A stretch of DNA of 64,000 nucleotides, taken from assembly GCF_032925565.1 (NCBI RefSeq), contig NZ_CP136708.1, forward strand, positions 1,178,001-1,242,000. Direction: 5' to 3'. The first letter of the stretch is position 1, and every line of letters starts with the position of its first letter. The notes beneath the pieces were generated by a model that saw only the letters and a program-made list of their open reading frames with translations, was not told the origin of the DNA and made no database searches. Positions 24,600 to 34,273 of the stretch are shown here, in pieces. A program made the translations under genes and the position numbers. This DNA comes from Alteromonas sp. CI.11.F.A3 (GTDB lineage: Bacteria > Pseudomonadota > Gammaproteobacteria > Enterobacterales > Alteromonadaceae).

Positions 24600-26012
24600 T
24601 CAGCTTACCTGTTTTTTTAGTCGCTTTTTCAAAACCGAATCGCCATCGGTTTTCGATAGCATCAGGCTGTCGGTAATACTAAGCAGAGCAACAACCGCCA
24701 TCATGGCCATGGCAATTTTGAAGTTGATAAGCGACGGGTCACTACTTGAGTTGCCTACCATCAGTGAAGCAACGGCGAGCATAAGCGCAGAAATGGTGAT
24801 CCCCATGCCACGGTTCATTTGCATCAATATAGCCCCAAGCGTATTTGCATCGCGCATTTTATCTTTTGGTACATCAGCAAAGGCAATTGTGTTTAACAAG
24901 GTTAAATGCATCGACCTATTCACACCGCTAACAAACAAAATAACAGCAATAATAAACGATGAGCTTTGTTGGGTAATTAACGATAGCGCTACAAATCCCA
25001 GCGAAATCATAATGCCATTTACGATAAGCACCCTCTTAAAACCAAAGGTATTCATTATCCATGTCGTCGCTGGCTTAATGGCAATATTACCTACAAACAG
25101 CCATAGCAATAATGTTCCTGCTTCTACTGGCGAGTAACCCATACCCAACTGCAGCATAAGCGGCACCAAAAATGGCGCACTGCCTAGGGCAATACGTACC
25201 ACCGAGCCGCCATACATTGATAGTCGAAAGGTTCGATATTGCATGGCTTCAAAGGAAAACAAAGGTTTGTTTGCACGGCGAATATGAAACACTGCAGTTA
25301 ACAATAATGAAAGCCCAAACACGGTCACCCCGCCGCCCAGTAGGGTAGAGGTGTTGTGACCAGCAAATAGCTCTATACCAGCCATGAAAGAGGCGAAGCC
25401 TATACCGGTAAGCAGAAAACCTACCACATCAAACTTACCTACATTCGCGGTGAAGTTCTCAAGCAAATAAGCGGAAGCGATAAGGGCGAATATGCCTAGT
25501 GGCACATTCATAAAGAATATCCATTGCCAACTTAGGTGGGTGGCAATCCAACCGCCAAGGACAGGACCAAGAATAGGCGCACTTAATGCGGGCCACGTAA
25601 TAATGGCCACGGTTTTAACCAACTTTTCTTTGGGTAAGTCTCGCAGCACCACTAAGCGACCTACGGGCACCATTAGCGCACCGCCAATACCCTGCATAAT
25701 ACGAGACAAAGTAAAGCTAGTTAGGTTAGTGCTAACACCGCACAGTATCGATGCCACCACAAAAATAACAATGGCAGCCATAAACACATTACGGGCACCG
25801 AATTTGTCGGCCACATAACCGCTTAGCGGAATAAAAAAGGTAACGGCAACAAGGTAGGCAGAAACGCCAATAGAAAGCTGGGTTGCTGGCACGCCGAAAT
25901 CAGCGGCAATAACGGGAAGCGCGGTGGTGATCACCGTGGCATCCAGAATTTCCATAAACAAGGCCCCAGCAACAAGTAGGGCCGTTGCGGTATCGCGACT
26001 AAATGATCTCAA
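24600..26012 (-). CDS. MFS drug/solute efflux transporter (DHA2 family)
   Basis: The 470-residue inner-membrane protein has about 12-14 helices. Early residues LFMEILDATVITTALPVIAA are the hallmark of DHA2 drug:proton antiporters (EmrB/QacA type). Motif A appears as GYVADKFGARNV and motif C as GPVLGGW. The apparent start is TTG at 26012 with no clear Shine-Dalgarno, overlapping the dolP 3' end by 14 bp, so translation is probably coupled. No membrane-fusion partner (EmrA type) is adjacent. The substrate is unknown. Confidence 0.87.
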   Translation of the reverse strand: MRSFSRDTATALLVAGALFMEILDATVITTALPVIAADFGVPATQLSIGVSAYLVAVTFFIPLSGYVADKFGARNVFMAAIVIFVVASILCGVSTNLTSFTLSRIMQGIGGALMVPVGRLVVLRDLPKEKLVKTVAIITWPALSAPILGPVLGGWIATHLSWQWIFFMNVPLGIFALIASAYLLENFTANVGKFDVVGFLLTGIGFASFMAGIELFAGHNTSTLLGGGVTVFGLSLLLTAVFHIRRANKPLFSFEAMQYRTFRLSMYGGSVVRIALGSAPFLVPLMLQLGMGYSPVEAGTLLLWLFVGNIAIKPATTWIMNTFGFKRVLIVNGIMISLGFVALSLITQQSSSFIIAVILFVSGVNRSMHLTLLNTIAFADVPKDKMRDANTLGAILMQMNRGMGITISALMLAVASLMVGNSSSDPSLINFKIAMAMMAVVALLSITDSLMLSKTDGDSVLKKRLKKQVS

Positions 26013-26580
26013 ATGCGCGCACTACGCGGGCTACGCCCGTTATGTTCCTTGCAATATCTACAGCAGCGTTAGCTTCCGCATTGGTTAGCCGACCCATTAA
26101 GAACACTTCAGAGTCTTGCACTACTACACTTACCTGTAACGCTGGCACACGTTCGTCGGCCACTATTTTGGTACGGACTTTTGATGCAAGCCAAATATCA
26201 TTAGCTTGGGTACCCGCGCCAATAGGCTCACCGATGCGAATTTGATTATGAATCTTCTTTAGGTAATCGACTTCCTGCGCCCGTCTAACCGCCTCATCAA
26301 TCAACGCTTGCGTGGGGGCTTGGCCGGTAAGCAAAGCAATGCCGTTGTACATATCGACCTGAAGATTGGTTTGCTCTTTTAGCGCTTCACTTTTAGACCA
26401 CTGATAAGCCACAGCACGACCAGCGTTTTGATCGTCAAGTTGAGTGCCAACGGTGCGTCTGTCGTTTGCCACTTTCGCTGCCATTGCACCAGCGGCGCCA
26501 ACGGCTACCACGCAGCCCTGTAATTGCATCACAAAAAGCAGTGATGCAAGAATAATACTTAACGTTTTAACTCGTTTCAT
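25999..26580 (-). CDS. dolP: BON-domain outer-membrane lipoprotein DolP (YraP)
   Basis: The 193-residue lipoprotein has a signal peptide with lipobox LQGC (Cys23) and two BON domains, at about 55-115 and 125-190 (LQVDMYNGIALLTGQAP and LQVSVVVQDSEVFLMGRL). E. coli DolP is 191 residues and supports outer-membrane integrity. I use ATG 26580 because the longer frame overlaps diaA and puts extra sequence before the signal peptide. It follows diaA by a 13-bp gap, in the conserved rsmI/lpoA-yraN-diaA-dolP neighbourhood. Confidence 0.9.
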   Translation of the reverse strand: MKRVKTLSIILASLLFVMQLQGCVVAVGAAGAMAAKVANDRRTVGTQLDDQNAGRAVAYQWSKSEALKEQTNLQVDMYNGIALLTGQAPTQALIDEAVRRAQEVDYLKKIHNQIRIGEPIGAGTQANDIWLASKVRTKIVADERVPALQVSVVVQDSEVFLMGRLTNAEANAAVDIARNITGVARVVRAFEII

Positions 26581-26593
26581 AAGTGGGTAAACG

Positions 26594-27208
<615 letters not shown>

Positions 27209-27283
27209 TCAGGATATCAAGCAATCTCAATAATGAGTGCTCTTCACGCTGTAGGAGGTAGGGCTTGAGAATTTGGCTCAGGC

Positions 27284-27377
27284 AGTACTTAGGCTTCCGT
27301 AAACACGCTGTAAACCCATCCATGGGAGCTCCGCCGCCGCATCCATGCGGCGGAGGGTTTACTACAGCCTAAGTACT
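27284..27377. repeat. Palindromic dispersed repeat between diaA and yraN
   Basis: Outer arms AGTACTTAGGCT (27284-27295) and AGCCTAAGTACT (27366-27377) are perfectly complementary. Inside, GTAAACCC pairs with GGGTTTAC, and a GC-rich hairpin CTCCGCCGC / GCGGCGGAG forms around a CATCCATG loop. The AAACCCATCCATGGGAGCTC segment is nearly the same as the core of the array at 14043-14426. It lies in a transcribed spacer. Confidence 0.85.
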
Positions 27378-27419
27378 ACCTACACCTATTCACTAGCACA
27401 CTTAACAGCTACGCGCTTT

Positions 27420-27761
27420 TTATCCGATATTTTTAAGCCACTGAAGGTCGCTTCCGTCAATGGCGATAACGTCTATGCGTAATGGGGTAGACGCGGGATT
27501 AAGCTTATTATCTAACAAATAGAACGCAAACGCAGCCTGAATTCGTTGAAGTTTCTTCATTGTGACAAATTCGGCAGCGTGACCATACTGCGATTTTTTG
27601 CGAAACTTCACTTCTACGCAAACAATGGTGTCCCCATCTTGCATAACAATATCGAGTTCACCACGTTTAGTTCGGTAATTACGACAACGTAATGTAAGCC
27701 CTTGTTCCTCTAAGTAATCAACGGCCTTCTTTTCTGCTGCATTCCCTTGCAATACGGACAA
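27420..27761 (-). CDS. yraN: YraN (UPF0102) endonuclease-like protein
   Basis: The 113-residue protein has the UPF0102 pattern AAEKKAVDYLEEQGL, RNYRTKRGELDIVMQDG and CVEVKFRKK. The last two hold Asp and ExK residues like a restriction-endonuclease fold. The start is TTG at 27761, supported by GGAG 9 nt upstream that overlaps the end of lpoA; the genes are 6 bp apart. The biochemical role of YraN is poorly defined. Order with lpoA and diaA is conserved in gammaproteobacteria. Confidence 0.9.
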   Translation of the reverse strand: MSVLQGNAAEKKAVDYLEEQGLTLRCRNYRTKRGELDIVMQDGDTIVCVEVKFRKKSQYGHAAEFVTMKKLQRIQAAFAFYLLDNKLNPASTPLRIDVIAIDGSDLQWLKNIG

Positions 27762-27767
27762 TGTAGT

Positions 27768-29735
27768 TTACTCCATTAGCATTTGCACGCGCTCGTTACG
27801 AATAACGGCTTGAGGTAAATTTCGTTCTACTTCACTGTTTTTATTCAGCGTAAGTGTGCCGGTTAACCCGTCGAATGTGATGTACGACAGGGCATTAAGC
27901 ATCCCTAATTGAGGAAGTAACTCGTAAGCATCTACACCGAAGGCGAACAGTCTATTTTGCAACGTGCTGCGATCGGGCCAGGTTTGCTTAGTTTCTTGAG
28001 CAAGTTGCTGCCATTTATGATCTGGCATCATCCAAGGCATATCGATAAAGCGTACGTTTTGTAAATCACGCCATTGGTTCTTGCCGCTGTTGTAATCCAT
28101 TGAGCGAGAGGTCGCATAAACAGGCACTTGTTTTCCATCGTACGGGTTTAAACTCGCTTCAATAATGGGGTTTAGAAGCTCGGTATCTTGCGGCGATGCG
28201 AACGCGACAATGGCATCGATGTCTCGTCTGCTACGGGGCATGTTGTAGACTTCTTCGTTCGTCATGTATTCAATTTGGTTAATGCGCTGATTACTTTGCG
28301 CTACATCTAAAGCTTGGGTGATGCCTTCTCGTAACGATTCACTATCATTAAATGTTACTGAGGTAATATTGGCTTTTCGGGCTTGCGCTTCTTGTTCGTG
28401 CAAGCTGTTCCAACGAGATTTAAACGCATCGTTCATACGCTGGTACAAGTTACTTTGGGCCGCAATAACGATAGGGGCTCTAAAACCTTTGCTATAAATA
28501 AACTCTGCAAGCTGGTTTGCTTCATCTTCCGGCGCAAGGGCGAAATAATTAACGGCAGGTGCAGCGCTTGAAGGCATCTCAGATTCAGCGTTAACTGCTT
28601 CTGGGTCTAAAGGCTCTGAGTTTACTGAGGCTGAGCTATCTAACATTGTCGGCATTTCGTCTGGTCGGTTTAACGCTAGCATGTTCACGCCAGGTGGTAA
28701 CGCTGGTATTAATTGCTCGACGGTTTCTTTTAGTAGCGGACCCACTATAAATTTAGCGTCGCCAATGGCGGCGACCATGGTTTGTGTATCGGCGTTGGTG
28801 GTATCTACAAACCGAATGGCAGGCAAGCTATTTGGGTTGCTGCTTCGTTGAAGCTGTTGATAATAGCCCGCCATAATGCCGTCTTTCACTGCTTCACCGG
28901 TAGCTGCTAGTCTTCCGCTTAACGGTAATAAAACGACGAGTTCGCGAATTTGAGGGGCAGTGAGTTCTTGAGCTAAGGCAACCTCTTTAGGTAAATGCTG
29001 TGCCAACATATGGCCTGCATAAACCTGTTGGTATTGCGCAATTGACTGGTTCAACTGCTGCGAGTTTCGTGCACTTTCAATGGTTAATTGACGAAGGGCA
29101 AAGAAGGGCTGCAACTTAGGGTATTCGTTTTCACTTTGCGTAAGTGCATCGGCAGGTATTTGATTCAGAAATGTCCACACCTGCGTCACTTTTTGCTCAT
29201 CTTCTAGCTCGGTAGACAATACGCTATTGGCCGCCTTAGCCCACAACCCTTGCTTGGCAAAAAGGTCTGCTTGTAGGGCTGCCAGTTTGGCAATAAGGGC
29301 AGGGCTAGTTTTTACGTCTTCTAACATTGCCGTAAGTTGTGCTGGCGATGAAGAAGGGTCGTTCTGGTACGCCATTGCAACATGTATGGCGTAGCTGTCT
29401 TGTAGCGAGGTAGCTACACCGTCTTGTTTCATTTCAAACAAGATTTGCTGCGCTAAAATGGTATCGCCTTGCGCGAGATAAAGACCCACTGCATCTAGCA
29501 GTAAGGTATCTCGCTTCACTTTATCCCTAGTTTGAAGCCATACTTTTTTGGCTTCCACCAGCTTGTGTTCAGGTGTAATGTGCTGCTCTACTGGCGCTGC
29601 TACTGGTTCAGTATTGATAATTTTAGGTGCCGAGGTGGGTTCAGGTGTGCTCCCGCAGCCTGCTAAATATAGCACGCTGGTGGCTGTCGCCATTGCAAAG
29701 GTAATGCGCTTTGTAAAATGTCCAATGTGACCCAC
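27768..29735 (-). CDS. lpoA: LpoA, outer-membrane lipoprotein activator of PBP1A
   Basis: From GTG 29735 (GAAAGGAAA upstream) the protein is 655 residues. It has a lipoprotein signal peptide ending in YLAGC, an N-terminal TPR-like helical region and a C-terminal periplasmic-binding-protein fold (from about residue 270, ELVVLLPLSGRLAATGEAVKDG). LpoA spans the periplasm and activates peptidoglycan synthase PBP1A. The reading frame extends 19 codons further to another GTG at 29792, but that has no Shine-Dalgarno and would lengthen the n-region. It diverges from rsmI, as in E. coli. Confidence 0.9.
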   Translation of the reverse strand: MGHIGHFTKRITFAMATATSVLYLAGCGSTPEPTSAPKIINTEPVAAPVEQHITPEHKLVEAKKVWLQTRDKVKRDTLLLDAVGLYLAQGDTILAQQILFEMKQDGVATSLQDSYAIHVAMAYQNDPSSSPAQLTAMLEDVKTSPALIAKLAALQADLFAKQGLWAKAANSVLSTELEDEQKVTQVWTFLNQIPADALTQSENEYPKLQPFFALRQLTIESARNSQQLNQSIAQYQQVYAGHMLAQHLPKEVALAQELTAPQIRELVVLLPLSGRLAATGEAVKDGIMAGYYQQLQRSSNPNSLPAIRFVDTTNADTQTMVAAIGDAKFIVGPLLKETVEQLIPALPPGVNMLALNRPDEMPTMLDSSASVNSEPLDPEAVNAESEMPSSAAPAVNYFALAPEDEANQLAEFIYSKGFRAPIVIAAQSNLYQRMNDAFKSRWNSLHEQEAQARKANITSVTFNDSESLREGITQALDVAQSNQRINQIEYMTNEEVYNMPRSRRDIDAIVAFASPQDTELLNPIIEASLNPYDGKQVPVYATSRSMDYNSGKNQWRDLQNVRFIDMPWMMPDHKWQQLAQETKQTWPDRSTLQNRLFAFGVDAYELLPQLGMLNALSYITFDGLTGTLTLNKNSEVERNLPQAVIRNERVQMLME

Positions 29736-29873
29736 AGTCTGTTTCCTTTCACTTCGTTTAACGGCAAGTAGCGGCAAGTTTATCCTAACCACGATGAAAA
29801 TCTACGTTTGCCGACGTAAACTAGCCCAATGGCGTGGTACACTTTCTTTATTATTCGTTATTTTTTTGTTTCT

Positions 29874-30734
29874 ATGACCCATTTCGCCACCTTGTATATC
29901 GTTCCTACACCTATCGGCAACCTTGATGATATTAGCGCCAGAGCTATCGAGGTATTAAAACAGGTTAATTGGATTGCTGCGGAAGATACACGACACAGCT
30001 CGCGATTGTTACAGCACTTCAGTATTTCTACCCGTACCTTATCGCTGCATGATCACAATGAAGACAAACGTACCGCAATGCTAGTGCAGCGCTTGAAAGA
30101 CGGCGAATCGGTGGCGTTAATTAGTGATGCGGGTACGCCGTTAATTAGCGACCCAGGTTTTGTATTTGTGAGGCGCTGTCGCGAAGAAGGTATTCCTGTT
30201 ACTGCATTGCCAGGCCCATGTGCAGCTATTACGGCGCTAAGTGCTTCAGGGCTGCCAACAGACCGATTCATTTTTGAAGGTTTTTTACCGGTAAAAACTC
30301 AAGCCAAAGACAACCAACTTGCTGAATTAAAAGAGCGCACCTGCACGAGCGTATTTTATGAAGCCCCGCGCCGTATTTTAGCCACAGTAAGAGACATTGC
30401 CCGTGTGCTAGGAGACAGGCACATTGTGGTAGCCAAAGAACTGAGCAAAACCTTTGAAACCTATGTGAGTGGTACTCCGGGTGATGTTATTGAATATTTG
30501 GAAGCTGATGCCGCCCACCGAAAAGGTGAGTTCGTGGTAATGGTGTCGCCAGCCCAAGTGAATTTATCTGAAATATCGGCTGAAGCCATGTCGCTTTTAA
30601 CCACGTTATGTGATCACATGCCATTGAAAAAAGCGGCAGCCGTTGTGGCCGATCACTATGACTTGAAAAAGAATGCCTTGTACCAAGCTGGGCTTGAAGC
30701 AAAAGGTGCAAAAGAAGCAAAAGAGACTGATTGA
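29874..30734 (+). CDS. rsmI: 16S rRNA (cytidine1402-2'-O)-methyltransferase RsmI
   Basis: This 286-residue tetrapyrrole-methylase-fold enzyme methylates C1402 of 16S rRNA using SAM. Motifs include LYIVPTPIGNLDDIS, AAEDTRHS, ISDAGTPLISDPG, PGPCAAITALSASGLP and FYEAPRRI. ATG 29874 gives exactly the E. coli length; an upstream ATG at 29829 would add a hydrophobic stretch and has no ribosome-binding site. It is divergent from lpoA. Confidence 0.94.
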   Translation: MTHFATLYIVPTPIGNLDDISARAIEVLKQVNWIAAEDTRHSSRLLQHFSISTRTLSLHDHNEDKRTAMLVQRLKDGESVALISDAGTPLISDPGFVFVRRCREEGIPVTALPGPCAAITALSASGLPTDRFIFEGFLPVKTQAKDNQLAELKERTCTSVFYEAPRRILATVRDIARVLGDRHIVVAKELSKTFETYVSGTPGDVIEYLEADAAHRKGEFVVMVSPAQVNLSEISAEAMSLLTTLCDHMPLKKAAAVVADHYDLKKNALYQAGLEAKGAKEAKETD

Positions 30735-30846
30735 TCTCATACCCGGGGGTTTAGGGTACCTATCTAACAATATAGTTAATACGAGGTAGGCTTAGCGCAT
30801 TTTGCACTATTGCTTATCGCGTTAAGTGTAAGGTTGGAGGATAGTT

Positions 30847-31110
30847 ATGAGTCAGCAACTCTTAAGAATTGAGATGCCAGAGGGTAAGTGGGTCGTCGAT
30901 ATTTTTGGTAAAGCCGGTGATTCAGGTGAGTATGATTTGATTCATCCCAAAACTCAGGTGAAGATAGCCTTAGCCGATGAAATGCATGGCTTTCGCTATA
31001 ACCTTACTGGCCCTGAAGGTACCCCATTTGCCATTTATCTTGATGATACGGTTATCGCGGAAGGTACGGTAGATAAAAGCCAAAACCTTAACGGTACTGG
31101 TATTTTATAG
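30847..31110 (+). CDS. Small protein of unknown function (87 residues)
   Basis: I do not recognise this protein. It starts at ATG 30847 with a strong GGAGG 6 nt upstream, and the codon pattern looks coding. It has no signal peptide or membrane helix and is rich in beta-type segments (KWVVDIFGKAGDSGEYDLI, PFAIYLDDTVIAEGTV). It follows rsmI by 112 bp and is closed by a bidirectional terminator, so it could be a short monocistronic gene. Confidence 0.75.
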   Translation: MSQQLLRIEMPEGKWVVDIFGKAGDSGEYDLIHPKTQVKIALADEMHGFRYNLTGPEGTPFAIYLDDTVIAEGTVDKSQNLNGTGIL

Positions 31111-31154
31111 AATAGGTGCTTATCAACTACGCTTTATTCAAGCGCCACAAATAA

Positions 31155-31194
31155 AAATGCCCGCTAGCGTTCAGCGCTGCGGGCATTTGTTTTT
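31155..31194. terminator. Bidirectional terminator
   Basis: AAATGCCCGC (31155-31164) pairs with GCGGGCATTT (31179-31188), with further pairing in the inner AGCG/CGCT. There are A runs on one side and T runs on the other. It sits between the convergent 87-residue gene and nspC. Confidence 0.9.
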
Positions 31195-31213
31195 AGAAGT
31201 CGCTATCTATTGT

Positions 31214-32344
31214 TTATGACAAGCGGCCTTTAAAGTCTTCATATGTAAACTGACGAACGATCTCAAACTCACCGTTTTTGCGCAAGATACCAATGGCGGG
31301 GTGTTCAACGCCGTTAAAGAATGACGTTTTCACCATGGTGTAGTGCATCATGTCTTCAAACTGTACTCGGTCACCCGCTTTTAATGGCGCATCGAAAGAG
31401 TAAGTATCAATGACATCGCCCGCTAAGCAGGAGTTTCCACCTAATCGGTAATCACACGCTCTCACTCCAGGGAGGTCAGCATTTAAAATAGTAGGTCGAT
31501 AAGGCATTTCAAGTACATCCGGCATGTGTGCGGTGGCTGAAATATCTAAAATAGCAATGTCGCCATCGTTGGCCACCACGTCCACGACTTCAGCAATCAA
31601 TGGTCCGGTTTGCCATGCAACGGCAGAACCGGGTTCCAGAATTACATCTAAATGCGGATAACGCTGTTTAAAATCGCTAAGAGTTTTGATTAGATGTTCT
31701 ACATCGTAACCTTCGCGAGTCATCAAATGGCCACCACCTAAGTTTAGCCACTTTAACTGACCTAAGTAACCGCCAAAGCGTGCCTCTATCGCGTTAAGCG
31801 TACGTTCGGTAGCGAATGAGTCGCACTCACAAAGATTATGACAATGGAAACCGTCAATACCCGATAAATCTACGCCTTCTAATTCACTTACCCTAAGCCC
31901 TAAACGCGAGCCAGGTGCAGCAGGGTCGTAAAGTGGGGTATCTGCTTCTTGATGCTCTGGATTAATACGCAAACCCAAAGATACGCCCGCAAGCGCATCT
32001 TTGTGAGCTTGCCACTGTGACAGACTATTAAACGACAAGTGATTCACCAGCGTAGCCAGCTCTTCTATATCCGCCTTTTTATACGCAGGAGAATAGGCAT
32101 GGACTTCTTTACCCATTTCAGCGGCTAATTTGGCTTCCCACACCGAACTTGCTGTTGCACCATGCAAATAAGGCTTAATGATGTCGAAGCTCGACCACAT
32201 TGAAAACCCTTTTAAAGCCAGGATTATTCTAACGCCTGACTCATCTTGTACATGTTTCATCAATTCAAGATTTCGGATGAGTTTTTCCTCTTCAAGCACA
32301 TAGCAAGGAGAAGGGATATCTGTTCGTTGCGTTAAGTCTGCCAA
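31214..32344 (-). CDS. nspC: Carboxynorspermidine/carboxyspermidine decarboxylase NspC
   Basis: The 376-residue PLP enzyme of the alanine-racemase fold decarboxylates carboxynorspermidine or carboxyspermidine to norspermidine or spermidine. It has IPSPCYVLEEEKLIRNLELM at the N-terminus, ILALKGFSMW with the PLP lysine, DGFHCHNLCECDS, LNLGGGHLMTREGYD and ILEPGSAVAW. The start is TTG at 32344 with GGAG 10 nt upstream. It follows the carboxynorspermidine dehydrogenase by 29 bp, forming the two-gene alternative polyamine pathway found in Vibrio and many marine bacteria. Confidence 0.92.
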   Translation of the reverse strand: MADLTQRTDIPSPCYVLEEEKLIRNLELMKHVQDESGVRIILALKGFSMWSSFDIIKPYLHGATASSVWEAKLAAEMGKEVHAYSPAYKKADIEELATLVNHLSFNSLSQWQAHKDALAGVSLGLRINPEHQEADTPLYDPAAPGSRLGLRVSELEGVDLSGIDGFHCHNLCECDSFATERTLNAIEARFGGYLGQLKWLNLGGGHLMTREGYDVEHLIKTLSDFKQRYPHLDVILEPGSAVAWQTGPLIAEVVDVVANDGDIAILDISATAHMPDVLEMPYRPTILNADLPGVRACDYRLGGNSCLAGDVIDTYSFDAPLKAGDRVQFEDMMHYTMVKTSFFNGVEHPAIGILRKNGEFEIVRQFTYEDFKGRLS

Positions 32345-32373
32345 CCTTTATTTGCTCCAGTTACAGTATAATA

Positions 32374-33576
32374 TTACTTAGTGAATGGGCTGCTATCACA
32401 TTCAAGTACGTGCCAAGGTAGGCCGTGCTCGTTAAGCATATCCATGAATGGATCTGGATCGAATTGTTCCATGTTCCAAACACCGTTTTCTTTCCAAGTG
32501 CCGTTTAGCATTAGTGCTGCGCCAATCATGGCCGGAACACCTGTGGTGTAAGATACCGCTTGTGCGCCCACTTCATCATTACACTTAGCATGTTCACAAT
32601 TGTTGTATATGAAGATGGTTTTTTCTTTGCCATCTTTCATGCCCGTAATGTAAGTACCAATACAGGTCATGCCGGTATAGCCTTCAGCCAGTGAACCTGG
32701 ATTAGGCAAAACCGCCTTCAAGAATTCTAAAGGCACGACTTTTTGGCCTTGGAATTCTACCGGTTCAATACTGGTCATGCCTACGCCTTCTAATACGCGA
32801 AGGTGTGTAAGGTATTCATCACCAAAGGTCATCCAAAAACGAGCACGTTTAAGGGTAGGAAAGTGCTTCACCAACGATTCCAATTCTTCATGGAACATTA
32901 GGTAAGACGCGCGCACGCCAATGTTTTGGTAATCTAAATCTTCACGCACGCTCAGTGGATCGGTTTCTTTCCACTCGCCATTTTCCCAGAAACGACCACG
33001 TTGAGTAATTTCACGAATATTGATTTCAGGGTTGAAGTTTGTCGCAAATGCTTGACCGTGATCACCACCATTACAATCAACAATATCCAAATAGTGAATT
33101 TCGTCAAAATAGTGTTTAGCCGCGTAAGCGGTGTACACGTTGGTTACACCTGGATCGAAACCACTGCCTAACAAGGCCATGATGCCTGCGTCTTTAAATT
33201 TCTGCTGGTAAGCCCACTGCCAAGAGTATTCGAATTTAGCTTCGTCTTTTGGCTCGTAGTTTGCGGTGTCTAAGTAGTCGGTATTAGTCGCTAAACACGC
33301 GTCCATAATAGGCAAGTCTTGGTAAGGCAACGCAAGGTTAATTACTAGGTCAGGCTTAACATCGTTAATAAGCGCTTCTACTTCTTTGGCGTTATCGGCA
33401 TCAAGGGAAAATACACCTTTAACGCGGTCTGCACCTACTTCTTGTTGCAAAGCTTCACACTTGGACACTGTGCGGCTGGCAAGAAAGATTTCGTCAAAGT
33501 GCTGTGGTAAACGTGCACACTTTTTTACGGTTACTGAGGCAACGCCACCAGCACCAATTATTAAAACGCGAGACAT
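32374..33576 (-). CDS. Carboxynorspermidine synthase (saccharopine dehydrogenase-like)
   Basis: The 400-residue enzyme has an N-terminal Rossmann motif VLIIGAGGVASVTVKKCA and the family segments DLVINLALPYQDLPIMDACL, LGSGFDPGVTNVYTAYA and DIVDCNGGDHGQAFATNFNP. It reductively condenses aspartate semialdehyde with putrescine or diaminopropane to give carboxy(nor)spermidine, which NspC then decarboxylates. The usual dat/ddc genes that make diaminopropane are not in the window, so spermidine from putrescine may be the true product. Confidence 0.92.
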   Translation of the reverse strand: MSRVLIIGAGGVASVTVKKCARLPQHFDEIFLASRTVSKCEALQQEVGADRVKGVFSLDADNAKEVEALINDVKPDLVINLALPYQDLPIMDACLATNTDYLDTANYEPKDEAKFEYSWQWAYQQKFKDAGIMALLGSGFDPGVTNVYTAYAAKHYFDEIHYLDIVDCNGGDHGQAFATNFNPEINIREITQRGRFWENGEWKETDPLSVREDLDYQNIGVRASYLMFHEELESLVKHFPTLKRARFWMTFGDEYLTHLRVLEGVGMTSIEPVEFQGQKVVPLEFLKAVLPNPGSLAEGYTGMTCIGTYITGMKDGKEKTIFIYNNCEHAKCNDEVGAQAVSYTTGVPAMIGAALMLNGTWKENGVWNMEQFDPDPFMDMLNEHGLPWHVLECDSSPFTK

Positions 33577-33726
33577 AATAATTAATCCCTAAATAAGCTA
33601 ATGAATTTTGGGCTGAATGCTAGCAGACGATACCAAATTGGCAAGCAAAGACAGCATAGGTTCGACAAAAAATAGTCATCGTAAACACAAGGAAAACGAA
33701 TAAGCGCAGTTTATGCGCGATAATGT

Positions 33727-34137
33727 CTATTCTGGCATTGTATTGATGGGAGGGGAAACCACAATTTTGTCGCCTACGCGATAATAAGGATAGAGCAACA
33801 GTTGTTCCTCGTCGTTAGGGCATGCCGCACTGATCGCAATAGCATCTAAGCGGGTATGCTTTTGCGTTTCGACCGTCGCCGCGTAAACAAGAATACTATA
33901 ACTGTCAGAGTCTGTAGTGGTGTCGATTATTCGCCACTGTAAGCATTCAATAAGCTGACTTTCGTCGATACGGTAATTAGTCTCTTCGCTGAATAAACAG
34001 CCAACTTTGCCATCTTCATAGATAGCGGCGAAGGGGTAGAATACGGAACTGGTAGACAGTACCAGCTCGCATAATTTAAGTGCCCTAGAAACCAGTATGT
34101 TTAAAGGGGGTGGTAAGCTACTTGTTCCTTTTATCAT
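33727..34137 (-). CDS. Hypothetical protein (136 residues)
   Basis: I do not recognise this protein. It begins MIKGTSSLPPPLNILVSRAL after GGAGATGCACC and has no clear signal peptide or membrane segment. It contains FYPFAAIYEDGKVGCLFSEE and a stretch of beta-type sequence to residue 130. It lies alone between the polyamine genes and a PLP enzyme gene. The good ribosome-binding site and length support a real gene. Confidence 0.65.
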   Translation of the reverse strand: MIKGTSSLPPPLNILVSRALKLCELVLSTSSVFYPFAAIYEDGKVGCLFSEETNYRIDESQLIECLQWRIIDTTTDSDSYSILVYAATVETQKHTRLDAIAISAACPNDEEQLLLYPYYRVGDKIVVSPPINTMPE

Positions 34138-34273
34138 GGTGCATCTCCTAACGATTATTGCGTTTGAGCGGTAGCTATGAGTAACGCGAAGCTAGATACA
34201 ACCAGGCTGTGTGTATGAGTAAATACTTCCACAGCCTTGATATTAGGTTAAACGAATATGTGGGTCTATAAGA

